From Symsagittifera roscoffensis (lineage: Eukaryota > Xenacoelomorpha > Acoela > Convolutidae), in assembly GCF_963678635.1 (NCBI RefSeq), contig NC_087066.1, positions 24,789,012 to 24,853,011 on the forward strand: a DNA stretch of 64,000 bases, read 5' to 3'. The notes under the pieces were generated by a model. The model saw only the letters and a program-made list of their open reading frames with translations. It did not search any database and was not told the DNA's origin. Made by a program: the position numbers and the translations under genes. Positions 47,601-55,786 of the stretch are shown piece after piece; within the stretch, counting starts at the first letter, position 1, and the number at the start of each line of letters is the position of its first letter.

Positions 47601-50600
47601 ATTTGAGAAATCTGGATCAAAAGGTAAACTTTTTATCGCGCTGTGATATCTGCAAACTTTGAAACTAGAAGTCGATCTAGTTTTTTCTCGCTGTTTCAGC
47701 TTTCATAATTGGAGAGTACATTTTGCCTAACTTCTAGCAAATATAATTGAATTGAACTCAAAAGGGAATTCACATGTGCATTTATAATTTAGAAGGCAAC
47801 TCTTTTGTTATTAGAACATTTCAAGACTTTTCATGAAAAAAAAACTGTAAAAAATCATGGCCTCTATACAAGAGTCTAGAGGCCATGATTCGAAAAAAAA
47901 ACAACTACCAGAAGCACTTACTTCTGTTTCAAAAAACTGGTCCAGCTTTCGTCTCTTCACCTCCTCAAGCACAGCACTGGCCATGTTCATGTGCAGATTC
48001 AGATGTCGTTTCTTCTCCAGTAGTTCTGGCAGACTACTTACTGCATTCGCCAGCAGAGTGGTGTTGTCACTCACTAGTTCAGCTGCTATGTCACCTGCCT
48101 CGTCGTCCAGTCCCATTTGGGCCTGCAACAACAAGGAAAATTCAACAAAACTCAAATGCTGATCTCGAGACGCAAATCATTTCATATCCATAACACTTTT
48201 TTAAGTCTGAAGGTTAAAAACTAACCTCATTAATTGCAAATCAAAACTCACAATTTAGGACATTGTTAGAAATTTCGGCGTGAAAAAAAAATTAAAAACT
48301 GAACACAATGGTTTAGCTAGAAATAATAAACAGCTAGAAACTTTATGACAGTAGCAATAAAGAAAGGAATTAAATATCATGCCTCGTAAATTAAGGGCCA
48401 AGCTTCACCAGATTTCCAAAAAACTGAGGTTTTTATGGTGAATCCTACACTATCGTAGCTTAATTAACCTTGAGTGCGGTGACTTCCCCCTCAGACGCTT
48501 TGTACGCCTCAAGACTCTCTTGGATAGCCTCTGCCACTGTAGGGAAGGGGTTTCCTTTCTGCTCCTGCCAGAACTTGTCTGCGGGTCCCAAATCGTGGTC
48601 CTTCACAGGTCGCCCAGCACTCTCACTAACTGATAACCAAAATAAAATGATGCTGATAACCAAAATAAAATGAACAAACTTTCACCGGGCTAAAGCTAAA
48701 TTCACACTGCAACATAACAAAGAAACGTTGAACCCCTGGAATATTTTCACCACAAATTTTTCGGGCCCATTATTCATACTTTTTTGTATTGTTGAACTCA
48801 CTTCTGATTTTATTAAGCTGCAGCTCTAATGTGTCGTGCACAAGAGCCTGGTAAGTCCACGTATGATGAAGAGGCGTGGCCAAATCTAAATTTCTGTCCA
48901 AGAGAATCAGCAGAGGTCGCTGGAACGACATCTGTCCCGCCTGGAATGAGTCCTGCACGAACAAGTTTGACCGACTGTCTTTCAGGTGCTCCCGGAATTT
49001 CTTGTCCAGGATCTAATTAGATAAAGTCTTAGATGGAATTGCGAAAATGATTTCAAAAAATATGTTTCAAAAATATTTTATGATCGAGACTTAGTTTCCG
49101 TAAAACTGATCCAAATAGAAAAAACTGAATAAATAAGTAGTTTTTATTCCGCTGTTGTATATTTACTTTTACATTAAAATCCATTCACGCTTTTACCTTT
49201 TTCACCACTTCGACGATCTTTTAAAAATAATAAATTCGTTTTCAAGGAGACAATTTGCCCATAAATTACTTAACTAATTATATTTTAAAAATCCCAAGTT
49301 GGAGGGACACCAGACAGGCCAGATATCTGCAAACCGAAAGCTGTTTTCAGCATTGAAGAACGTGATTTGCCTTCCTTTTTTGCAAATGACTTTGAATTGA
49401 ACTCAAACATAAGTCAAACTAGCAAAAGTCAAATTTATACGTGATTCCTGAAAAAATAATCACCGCCTGTATAAGTGTCTTCACTACGTTCATTATCAAT
49501 TAGTCGATTCACCAATTTGTCGGGCTAGAAAAAATTGCCTGTTTATTTTTACAAGTCATAGCCTAGTCAAGATTACAAAAATTAACCTTCGAGTTAGGCC
49601 TCTGGCTGCACATTATATTGCCGTAAAAATATTGTCGTAATGAAGGCACTGAAGTTTTTTACTCTTTCAGAGACATCAAAGAAAGTCTAACCTGCGCGAG
49701 CATTTCTGCGGCTGTTTCTTTCTGAGCTCGAATGATAGGAACAGTGCCCAGTGTCACACACACTGAGAACAGACTCTCGGCCATTAACTGCAGACTCTGC
49801 TCAATCTCAGCGTCTTTCGTCTTCGAAGAGTTCAGAGCTAAAAGTATGTTCTTCCGAATTTCTTTTTTCGTGCTTTATGGACAGGAAACATTAAATTTAT
49901 TTATCGCTTTCTCATGAAAAGTCTTAATTTCAACATATCACTGGAATTGGCAATTCAGGCCGTTAATATAATCGTTAAATTGTGCCAACCCATCCCTAGG
50001 ATAAATATAGCAATCCGCGGTGCCGAAACCCTCAATGACATAGAATATTATATGGATGTTTTTCTAACTGTGATATGAAATGATGTCTCGATTGCTGTGT
50101 CTGAGAGTGAATAAAGAAGACTCCAGGGAGATGAAGTTGAGGTACTGGTCGAAAACCTTGAAAGCAAACAAGAGCAAAAAAAAACATTAAATCAAATATA
50201 TAACATAATAAACCATGATGGAGGACATACAGAACAATTCTAACCTTTGCAATCATATTGGCTGAATTTGTTTGCACTGTTCTGGTAGCAAGATCTTCTA
50301 GCATACGCCTGGACACTTGGCCAATAAAATTGAGATACAACTTTTCATACATGAAGTTCCCGCAATCCTAGAAACACCTCTCAAATATTTATAACATAAA
50401 ACCTAACACGCAGAGACGGAGCGGATCTTAGTGCCAGAAAATAAGACAGCCGCTACGTCGAAAAACTTAAGTGTCAAAATGAATAAAACTAGTTTTGATT
50501 TTAAAAAACCCTGCCAAGACAATGAGAAACTATCGTCGTAAAAAAACTTACCCAGCGGTAGCAAAGCCGAAACTACCGGAGCAGAAACCCTTCAAGCCGA

Positions 50601-51428
50601 CCAAATCAACGAGACTTGTAAAACAATTTTAAGTCCCCCTCACCCTCGAAAAACACACAAACGCAGAAAATTTTTTCGCTCGTCAAACGACGCGGTACTA
50701 GGCCACTAAACCGATATAATATAGGCCAAAACTATAAAGCCAAACTAAACAAAAAATTAAATAATTTCAAATAATAATTCATAATGTCTGTTGCATTAAA
50801 CAGAAAAAAATTCTAGTACCCGATTGCAATACACTTGCTATCGCAAGTGTAATTAAGTTTAAAAAGTAAAAGTAAGCTCACAGAACTAATTCGCTGAACA
50901 TTTTCTTCTGTAGGAACGCAAAAATATATTGCCGGAACATCTTCAATTGCTTCTCGTTCTGAATGGATTAATCTAAAACCGATCAGACTTTAAAAAACAC
51001 TCGAAATTCAAATTTGAAATACAAACACGACGAAGAACTTACAGTGTTAAGGTGACTCCAAGTTCCCTGATTTCTTTGATGCTGAGGAGTGAAAAAATGA
51101 TTTCTTTGCCATACCTGTCGAATATCAAGACCTGAAATCATAGGTGTCTCCAAAATTGACAAAACTTGATTTCATTCTGCTAGTATCATTCAAGCAAGGG
51201 AGTTGCATAAACTTAACAATTTCGTAAGTTAAAACCAGATGACAACACGCTTACCTTCCATTGTGGTTCTGCTGCTAGCTGCTTTTTTGATACTTCAGCA
51301 TTTAAGTTAATCAGCTGCTTCAAGGCCACTAAAAAGAATCAATTTTAACCCTGTACAAAGATCTATAAAGATAATGTCATTTGCAAGGACGTACCTATTT
51401 GCCGCTCCCGTAGTCGAGTAATTGTCAT
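32593..51428 (-). CDS. SCFD1: SCFD1/SLY1-like Sec1/Munc18 family protein, 13 coding exons
   Basis: Family role: an SM protein that binds syntaxin-5-type SNAREs and promotes ER-Golgi and intra-Golgi membrane fusion. Coding exons, 5' to 3' on the minus strand: 51,428-51,395; 51,328-51,255; 51,131-51,043; 50,972-50,882; 50,367-50,245; 50,156-50,069; 49,837-49,692; 49,012-48,802; 48,629-48,469; 48,122-47,922; 38,170-37,757; 33,077-32,838; 32,685-32,593. All junctions are GT-AG and keep phase. The total is about 654 codons, near the ~640 of animal homologues. Diagnostic blocks are DRNLDLATPLHHTWTYQALV, SSLPELLEKKR, GSQFVMEGVKN and MVGGGNYIEYQNLVD. An in-frame TAG lies three codons upstream of the chosen ATG. 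Intron 10 (~9.75 kb) holds the MPPE1-like gene. No disabling mutation was seen. The last few residues are uncertain. Confidence 0.92.
32838..33077 (-). CDS. SCFD1: SCFD1 coding exon 12
   Basis: 240 bp; includes SRVVQNLMENKSGLNTEVDE and EAIVFMVGGGNYIEYQNLVD. Acceptor ACATTTCAG, donor ATAAC/GTAAGT. A Gly/Ala-rich insertion (SSVGGEGGAAGD) is longer than usual between the DPK and PRTKN blocks. Confidence 0.93.
33489..33610 (+). repeat. Copy of dispersed 'acatagccaa' repeat (partial)
   Basis: acatagccaactgaagttgg and tttcgaatttcaaagaaaaa match the copy at 26,206; it lies in SCFD1 intron 12. Confidence 0.55.
33771..34275. repeat. Hairpin-family repeat containing a SINE
   Basis: A diverged left end (acgcggagcatcacttcgca, 33,773-33,792) and a right-end-like acttgcgagatagttgaatg near 34,256 bracket the minus-strand SINE at 33,935-34,126. 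Confidence 0.35.
33935..34126 (-). repeat. tRNA-derived SINE (copy 1)
   Basis: Read on the minus strand it starts with a tRNA-like head, GGGGAGCAGTGGTGAAGTGG with a B box GATGTTCGAGGCCC. A tail follows: ggtgaggcgacattacccag, an A-rich stretch and a cacaacagctgttcgcgg segment. A second copy with the same order, in + orientation, is at 38,692-39,345 and is split by a MITE. Shared head and tail between two sites support a real SINE family. Confidence 0.65.
34351..34900. repeat. Hairpin-family repeat with tRNA-like module
   Basis: Left end GAGGCAAAGCACAGCTTCGC at 34,354-34,373; a minus-strand tRNA-like segment at about 34,805-34,890 with CTTCGAGGTAAGGTC and GGGATCGATACTGGCC. The right end is not clear. 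Confidence 0.4.
35048..35560. repeat. Hairpin-family repeat with tRNA-like module
   Basis: Left end CAGAGGCGAAGTTGAACATC near 35,050. The minus-strand tRNA-like segment at 35,311-35,380 is the clearest of the set: TAGCTTAGAGGTAGGG as A box and GGGTTCGAACCTGGGC as B box. The interior matches 44,371-44,890. Confidence 0.5.
35561..37756. other. SCFD1 intron 11 remainder: repeat debris, no gene seen
   Basis: Contains a hairpin-family end (aggcgaagctgagaatctca at 36,561), two 'tatctcgaaa'-type units near 36,290-36,540, and tails of the dispersed repeat near 36,910 and 37,630 (cctatataatagac). No splice-bounded coding segment was recognised. Confidence 0.4.
37757..38170 (-). CDS. SCFD1: SCFD1 coding exon 11
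   Basis: 414 bp, phase 0 at both ends; includes EPEDKVRLFVIYLLTRQSGD and LLSQGSQFVMEGVKNFVLTQ. Acceptor GGTGTTTAG, donor GAGG/GTAAGT. Its reading phase matches exon 10 across the large intron. Confidence 0.93.
38692..38809 (+). repeat. tRNA-derived SINE (copy 2), 5' half
   Basis: aggggagcagcggtgaagtt and acgttcgaggcccgccatga match the SINE head at 34,126-34,046. The copy stops at 38,809 where a MITE inserts, and resumes at 39,261. Confidence 0.7.
38810..39252. mobile_element. hAT-like MITE inserted in a SINE, perfect 8-bp target duplication
   Basis: The ends are a perfect 11-bp inverted repeat, CAGGGTTGGCA (38,810) and TGCCAACCCTG (to 39,252). Both sides carry ccccgaaa (38,802-38,809 and 39,253-39,260), an 8-bp target duplication. 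The 443-bp interior has no transposase; it contains two copies of gatgtttttgaaatttggat 27 bp apart near 38,989-39,040. The host SINE continues on the far side. Confidence 0.85.
39261..39345 (+). repeat. tRNA-derived SINE (copy 2), 3' half
   Basis: aatagtccaaaaaatagcat, gcacaacagcgg and gaagagctgaacaactcg match, in order, the tail of SINE copy 1 at 34,020-33,935. Confidence 0.65.
39387..39758. mobile_element. hAT-like MITE with 8-bp target duplication
   Basis: Starts CAGTGGCGTGC and ends GGCACGCTACTG, imperfect inverted ends. Flanks ctcatcgc (39,379-39,386) and ctcatcac (39,759-39,766) form an 8-bp duplication with one mismatch. The interior carries the G-rich 'gagggggcggt' and 'ggcgtttttgggcactttt' segments typical of the poly-G MITE family seen at 6,082 and 24,185. 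Confidence 0.7.
40019..41569 (-). CDS. MPPE1: MPPE1/PGAP5-like GPI-glycan phosphoesterase, two exons, nested in SCFD1 intron 10
   Basis: Family role: a metal-dependent phosphodiesterase of the ER exit/ERGIC region that removes an ethanolamine-phosphate side branch from the GPI glycan, helping GPI-anchored proteins leave the ER. Exons: 41,569-41,395 and 41,115-40,019, joined in phase 1 (donor TCAAG/GTGAG, acceptor AATTAG); 423 aa, close to family length. Visible parts: an N-terminal membrane anchor (about residues 17-45); metal-binding motifs of the calcineurin-like fold, DLH (74-76), GDILDE (115-120), GNHD (161-164), LQHFPLY and GHSH in the C-terminal half; a C-terminal membrane segment (FAIYCLLWGYSLIYIV); and a final KTKSV resembling a KxKxx ER-retrieval signal. 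No inactivating change was seen. It is on the same strand as its host gene. Confidence 0.93.
41395..41569 (-). CDS. MPPE1: MPPE1 coding exon 1
   Basis: Encodes 58 residues plus one base, mainly the signal-anchor helix (VVFNVTLAVSLLVCEWLIFE). The second exon has no ATG before its conserved LKVMMIADLH, which supports the need for this exon. Confidence 0.85.
41712..41945 (-). CDS. Orphan open segment with two membrane helices upstream of MPPE1
   Basis: After an acceptor-like TTTTAAAAG the minus strand reads DKCGQEVPLTCNETSSSIII, a strongly hydrophobic helix, a short basic loop with two Cys/Asn sites, a second helix (YFLILSYVQIFCFYVIIKLI) and a stop at 41,712. It is unique sequence bounded by a dispersed repeat that starts near 41,953. 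It ends 142 bp before the MPPE1 start codon on the same strand. I do not recognise the family. It may be the last exon of another small membrane-protein gene, an alternative 5' part of MPPE1, or chance. Confidence 0.3.
   Translation of the reverse strand, partial: DKCGQEVPLTCNETSSSIIIGLLLLFLVTLLFFMTLRTKQTKVCENINVHSNYFLILSYVQIFCFYVIIKLIRKEIS
42065..43610 (+). repeat. Tandem duplication, unit ~772 bp, two copies plus start of a third
   Basis: The block from aatatatggctttaaagctc at 42,066 recurs with ~773-bp offset at 42,839 and its first ~25 bp again at 43,610. The two full copies differ at only a few sites seen by eye (gcgtgaacaag versus gggtgaacaag; cacactagc versus caaactagc). The unit contains the hairpin-family end (42,681; 43,451) and the 'acatagccaa' repeat. 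Confidence 0.85.
43751..45283 (+). repeat. 1,533-bp tandem duplication, copy 1
   Basis: Begins taaaagtcgatctcg at 43,751 and matches 45,284 onward. It includes a hairpin-family repeat (44,371) with a tRNA-like segment that has lost its B box (about 44,638-44,700). Confidence 0.88.
45284..46806 (+). repeat. 1,533-bp tandem duplication, copy 2
   Basis: Near-identical to copy 1. Differences seen: ttggacaatttcc for ttggaaaatttcc at 45,876-45,890, and one extra T at about 46,465. It ends gaaaacagatact at 46,806; the junction between copies shows a short repeat (ctaaaagtcgat twice, 45,271-45,292). Confidence 0.88.
46807..47921. other. SCFD1 intron 10, distal part: repeat debris
   Basis: A dispersed-repeat copy runs at 47,436-47,880 (acatagccaacagacagctt ... 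ctatacaagagtctagag). A perfect inverted repeat pairs catggcctctatac at 47,858 with tagaggccatgat near 47,876-47,889. No gene seen. Confidence 0.45.
47922..48122 (-). CDS. SCFD1: SCFD1 coding exon 10
   Basis: 201 bp, phase 0 at both ends; includes SSLPELLEKKRHLNLHMNMA and ends at FFETE. Acceptor TTGTTGCAG, donor CAGAA/GTAAGT. It precedes the ~9.75-kb intron containing MPPE1. Confidence 0.93.
48469..48629 (-). CDS. SCFD1: SCFD1 coding exon 9
   Basis: 161 bp; includes DLGPADKFWQEQKGNPFPTV and a following helix EGEVTALK. Acceptor TTATCAG chosen because the alternative AG four bases later soon meets a stop; donor TCAAG/GTTAAT. Confidence 0.9.
48802..49012 (-). CDS. SCFD1: SCFD1 coding exon 8
   Basis: 211 bp; the most diagnostic exon, with SFQRPLLILLDRNLDLATPL followed by HHTWTYQALVHDTLELQLNK. 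Acceptor CTAATTAG, donor CAGAA/GTGAGT, phase 1. Confidence 0.95.
49692..49837 (-). CDS. SCFD1: SCFD1 coding exon 7
   Basis: 146 bp; includes MAESLFSVCVTLGTVPIIRA and QKETAAEMLAQ. Acceptor ACTTTTAG, donor CGCAG/GTTAGA. Confidence 0.9.
50069..50156 (-). CDS. SCFD1: SCFD1 coding exon 6
   Basis: 88 bp; encodes VFDQYLNFISLESSLFTLRH and SNRDIISYH plus one base. Acceptor CTTTCAAG, donor TCACA/GTTAGA. Confidence 0.88.
50245..50367 (-). CDS. SCFD1: SCFD1 coding exon 5
   Basis: 123 bp; encodes DCGNFMYEKLYLNFIGQVSR then the helix ending NSANMIAK. Acceptor TTTCTAG, donor CAAAG/GTTAGA. Confidence 0.9.
50408..50852. repeat. Hairpin-ended dispersed repeat in SCFD1 intron 4
   Basis: Left end cgcagagacggagcggatct (50,410), right end hairpin ACACTTGCTATCGCAAGTGT (50,831-50,850) preceded by ctagtacccgattgcaat. 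A minus-strand tRNA-like segment with degraded boxes lies at about 50,630-50,715. Confidence 0.5.
50882..50972 (-). CDS. SCFD1: SCFD1 coding exon 4
   Basis: 91 bp; encodes LIHSEREAIEDVPAIYFCVP then TEENVQRISS. Acceptor GGTTTTAG, donor TTCT/GTGAGC. Confidence 0.9.
51043..51131 (-). CDS. SCFD1: SCFD1 coding exon 3
   Basis: 89 bp; encodes VLIFDRYGKEIIFSLLSIKE and continues to GVTLT plus two bases. Acceptor ATTTCAG, donor CACT/GTAAGT. Confidence 0.9.
51255..51328 (-). CDS. SCFD1: SCFD1 coding exon 2
   Basis: 74 bp; encodes VALKQLINLN...AAEPQWK, the N-terminal helix and start of the first strand. Acceptor TTTTTAG, donor GAAG/GTAAGC. Confidence 0.85.
51395..51428 (-). CDS. SCFD1: SCFD1 coding exon 1
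   Basis: Encodes MTITRLRERQI plus one base (phase 1), matching the RERQ helix start of the family; donor AATAG/GTACGT. Confidence 0.8.
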
Positions 51429-51434
51429 TTCACT

Positions 51435-51546
51435 CTAAAATAACCAACTAAATGCACATTCGACTCAAAATACAAGCGAAATTTGGATGATTTTTTCTTC
51501 TTGCCAATGATTCGGTTGAAAAAAGCCATTCCGAGTGTATACTTAC
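51435..51546 (-). other. Inferred intron in the 5' UTR of SCFD1
   Basis: Six bases before the start codon is an acceptor, TTATTTTAG, and 112 bp upstream is a strong donor, GTAGC/GTAAGTATA (exon ending at 51,547). This implies a non-coding first exon at or beyond 51,547. The acceptor could instead receive a trans-spliced leader, but the nearby cis donor makes that unnecessary. Confidence 0.5.
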
Positions 51547-51579
51547 GCTACCGCAATTATCAAAAACACACGTCGTACC

Positions 51580-52080
51580 ACTATGGGAAGAAAGAACACT
51601 TGAATTACTGTATAAAAGTCCGTTCATCAGTACAGTAAAGTGTAATGAAGATTTTCAGATAAGTTTCTTAATTAGTATTCGGTAAAATCAAGAAAACAAA
51701 TGATTAAAATGCGATGAGTTTACTCCTGGAATAAAATCATCAAATTAAGACTTAACAACGCAAATAAATATACACTTGGACGTAAATAAAAAACAACTAA
51801 GCCATAAAACCATCGGTAAAAATAATTGGTGATGTATAAAAACCTTCTATGAAAACGGAAATCACGCCATGTATTTGTGTGCTTCCATAGTCGTTTAGAC
51901 TGCATTTCACTAGTGTTAAAATCGCTCAACTTTTACTTAAACGTTGAAGAAGAGTTCTCAATTTTTCGTAATTTTACTGGCAAAAATAGATTTTGCAGAG
52001 AAGCAGTTGAACAGTGATTATCAAGAAATATGCGATGATTCAATCTGTAATCGGCTCTCAGTAATTTTAATTCATTCTCA
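51580..52080 (-). mobile_element. Non-LTR retrotransposon 3' fragment
   Basis: The minus-strand frame at 51,720-51,929 contains NTWRDFRF, which also ends the ORF2 of the LINE at 56,707-58,104. The DNA at 51,580-51,660 (gaattactgtataaaagtcc) matches 55,940-55,995. It lies immediately upstream of the inferred SCFD1 5' exon. Confidence 0.6.
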
Positions 52081-52521
52081 AAAGCTTTCCTCTAATTAGA
52101 TCTTCTACTACTGGACAAATGTATAATGGCGCGTACGATTTCGATTGCCGCGATGTGAAAATGAAAGACCAATCGAGTGAATTGAGATCAGAGAATGACA
52201 TCGTCTTCGAACGCAAGAAACCACTACTATTCAAACTTGAGCAGGTTTTGTTTTTCAGATCCGGTGCCCTTGTTAACAGATTACCAAGGAGCGTTGAATT
52301 CACAGACCAAAAACAGCTAAAAAAAACAAATTCTTTTCTCTCAATATATACACTTTGAAACAAACTACAACTAACTTATCTCCATTTTTCGAAGAATTTG
52401 AGCAGTAGAACACATCTTGATTAAAGGAGTAAACCCGGGAGCACAGGGCCGAATCCAAAATACATACATACACATATTAAAGAGATATTGTTATAGATTA
52501 GTTACACGCTTCAATTCAACT

Positions 52522-52996
52522 AGCGTTTGACGCAACTCCGGTACTTCGAAAATTTTCGACTATTCATGAAAAACCGCATATGATGGAAACAAGATCTGCA
52601 AAGTTTTATTGCACTCTGAATGCATCCAATTACAGAGTTGTGAATTTCAAGTTTTCTTAATTATTTTGTAATTTGCGTTTTCAGGAAATTTTGAAAAAAC
52701 CACAAAAATCGTCGCACTCGTACACTAGAAGGATTTGAGCATTCTTACTTGGAGGCCAAACTCGCAACCCCTTGGGAAATCCTGACAGCGTCCCACTATT
52801 GGGCTGCCTATTTTGAGCTCGGTGGAATAACCACTGAATTCAAACTAGAAACACGAAAAAAAAATCTTAACAATTGCAAAAAACGATACAGCTTAAACGT
52901 GCTAAAATTCTTTCGTTAAACATGCAAAAATATTACGTTGAAAACTCTTGAACATGGCGAGATAGTGAAGCCCTCATTTGAATATATAATTGATTC
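52522..52996 (+). repeat. Non-autonomous element with internal repeat (copy 2)
   Basis: Ends match copy 1 (ctagcgtttgacgcaactcc at left; catggcgagatagtgaagcc near 52,955), but only about one and a half internal units remain, against about five in copy 1 at 26,446-27,520. Confidence 0.7.
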
Positions 52997-53399
52997 GCTC
53001 CTAATTCAGCTGAAGGAATCTTTTACGCAGAGAGTCGGATGATTTTATTTTGGATCTGAAAAACGTGCGTTTTGGGGACCAGTTCAACTGGTTCTCTCAG
53101 GACAGTATTGAAGTCGCATGAAATTGTGCAAAAAAAATTGCTGCATAATCTAAATAGAAAACTAAACAGAAAAGAAAGGCGGCCAAAGATAGTGCATGCA
53201 GTTTTCCAATTGTATCTATGGTCCTAATTCTGATATTTTTTCGCGAAATTTTCGTTAAGATGAAATGAGAGATTAGCATCTATAATCAAATGTAAGTGAT
53301 TGCTCTTAGTTTTTTCTCTTCATAATGTTCATTGATAACAAACTGGTCTGATTCCAAAAATAGGGACTACAAATAATTTGACAAAAATTTTACAATAAG

Positions 53400-53900
53400 T
53401 TCCGATTTTGATGCATTTAAACTCAACTGATTCTCGCCAAAAGGGTAGCAATTTCTTTGAGATTTGTTATTGACTGAGCATCACTTGAAGAGATAGATGA
53501 CGCATGCAAAATGCAACTGTGTGCATGCTGTGTCCAAGTACATCCATCGCAGATAAAACTTAGAATAACGTTGAGATATAAGTTGAACGACAACGGACCC
53601 AGTAATTTCTTGCGGCACACCTCTCTTGACTTTAACCAGTGTAAAAAAATGCAATGATTTGCTCTTTGAACGCCTTTACTCAAAAAAAAAACTTTCAATT
53701 AATGCATTTCATTTGACTGAAAAGCCAAAACAGCGATACTTTTGAACTAACATTTCATGAAAAATAGAGTCGAAAGCTTCTTCAAGTTCCAACCAGACTG
53801 TATCAGCAATCTTTTTTTTCGAATCGATATCTTTTCGATAACTTTCAGTACCCCGTATGTAAGCGCATTTTGTGTGAAAACTTTTGCGCAAAACCCAAAC
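53400..53900 (-). mobile_element. Decayed non-LTR retrotransposon RT fragment
   Basis: Minus-strand frames show LELEEAFDSIFHEMLVQKYR (53,709-53,891) and LGPLSFNLYLNVIL with a preceding degraded GVxxG (53,423-53,698), the order of RT motifs in LINEs. The catalytic YADD box is lost (reads TQHAHS). Confidence 0.65.
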
Positions 53901-54875
53901 TAAAAAAGAAATAGATTTTGATGTCTTTCCACTTTTGATGCCCTGTGATTTAAGCAGAAAAAAATCTCATTTTTTTTTGGAAATTACACAGGTTATTGAA
54001 ATATCGATTAAATTGAGGACGTATTGGGTCCATCTTTTTTCAATAATGGTGTTCAGCTTTTTTGGCAATTTTCACTTCAGTGGAAAATTATCCTCATCTA
54101 TGCAAGCAATAAAAAGAAATGTTGGGTGTGGCAAAATAACTGATTATCAATCGGCTCTTGATTAGTTAGCTCAGGCGTATAATATCGGAAGACATAAGTA
54201 AGTCAGAAGAGATACAATTTTATCTGCTATGTAGCAAATTGTCACAAAGACTTTATAAGCAACACGAAATATTAATGGAGTCGCAAAGCAGATCTTCGCA
54301 TCGATTCCGATACAAAAATATAAGCCTGTCCTTGGGCGTAAAAAAACTGTCCTTCTCTAGCGCCTTTTTCTTCAGAATCAAGCAAAGAATTTCTGCGATT
54401 CTATAACCTCATAATTTAGGATAAAACTAAGACCTGGCTCCATTCAAGGTTTTCTTTCAAGTAAGAAGCGAATAAAAAGCTACGATGAAAAAAAAATTTC
54501 AAATCGTATTTCAAAAACCTTTTAAAAGCTCGAAAACTTCACGGACCTGTTCGACCTAAATATACATTGTACATGTTTATAAAAACTTTCTGAGTCCTTT
54601 TATCTAATTGTTCCGACCATTTGAAAAATGGGGAGGAATTTTGTATTTAATAATTGCTTCCTTTTTGTTTTCCTCGCAAAATCATGTACCACAATATCAT
54701 CGGAATAAGTCGAGTGAAAAATCAAATTCAATTCCTTTCAATCGTGATTCAAACAAAATTTAAAACAACTTCCCTGTCGAGAAAAACCGGTTTCAAACTT
54801 TTGTTGTTTGGTCCAATTTATAGCTAATAAGGTGAGCGTGCGTCTCACATAAGCTTATTTTATTAGCTTAACAGT
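53901..54875. other. Nothing recognised
   Basis: No supported feature; a 93-codon frame at 53,884-54,165 has no motif. Confidence 0.35.
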
Positions 54876-55067
54876 TTGATAACACTATGTAGAGAGACCT
54901 TAGAAAACTCAAACGTGAGAAAAGATTACGGAAAATATGTCTCAAAGGATCTCTCATGGTCCTGGTCGGAACATATTGAGTCAGGATTAAGAAAAGACAA
55001 CAAAAATTTATTGCAGCCGAAAAAACAGAGTAAAAATGCAAAAAACTCGGGCACTAAAAATCACTGA
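54876..55067 (+). mobile_element. Non-LTR retrotransposon fragment, + strand
   Basis: The frame reads VRKDYGKYVSKDLSWSWSEH, the typical 'DLG...S.DLSWS.HI' block found after the RT catalytic core of LINE ORF2. Confidence 0.5.
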
Positions 55068-55420
55068 TTTAGCTGGGTTATCTAATATCTAATGGATTAT
55101 TGAGCTCAAGTACCGCGCGAACAGGTCTGACCAAACTAAAACGATTTCCAAAAATCTGTGGGTAACTGGAATTGAATCTGAAATCTTACATTGAAAGAGC
55201 GACTAAATTGATCTACCTTCAATGATTGAGTTTCCTCTATCTTCAAATTCAAGAGAACTCAAACCGAGAAGAGAATTCTTTCAGGGCTAGTCGACTGATC
55301 ACAAAAATAACTTCTTGAAAAAACAAGGACTAAATATAAGAATTGCGAAATTATTGAGGAATTATTCGACGAGCGAGTTACGGAGCAGAACAAATCCACC
55401 TGGGTTCAAAATCCTTTCAC

Positions 55421-55786
55421 TTGGGCTGGAAATCCCCAACAATAACAAGAACTGAAAGAGCTGTAACCTTCACGCTTCTACGGAAGAATCGTTTATATTT
55501 TGATAAAAGGAAGGAGAATCAATTCTTGATAAAGGGGCCCTCTTCAAGGACAGTTAAGCTTCTGACTGAAGGTTTATATTCGAGCAAAGATCTCACTTTT
55601 TTAAAACCTTTCCAGTCTTATCAATTAAACAAATGTGAACTTGAAGTCATTATGAACCGAGGAGAGTTTAAGCAGGGACTATCGCAAAAGTCATATAATG
55701 GATTGTTAAGAGCACCTCGTGTTTTCAGTCTGATCTTCGGAAAACAAACAAATCGGTCCCCAATTGGTACATCGATCGGATCTTGA
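55421..55786 (+). CDS. Hypothetical 121-codon frame in repeat-rich DNA
   Basis: A continuous basic frame without a recognised domain, ending at TGA near 55,786. It lies between LINE fragments, so it may be part of a decayed element. Confidence 0.2.
   Translation: MGWKSPTITRTERAVTFTLLRKNRLYFDKRKENQFLIKGPSSRTVKLLTEGLYSSKDLTFLKPFQSYQLNKCELEVIMNRGEFKQGLSQKSYNGLLRAPRVFSLIFGKQTNRSPIGTSIGS

Noticed and set aside
47857-48162. + strand frames over SCFD1 exon 10
   Set aside because: They are antisense to a well-supported conserved exon.
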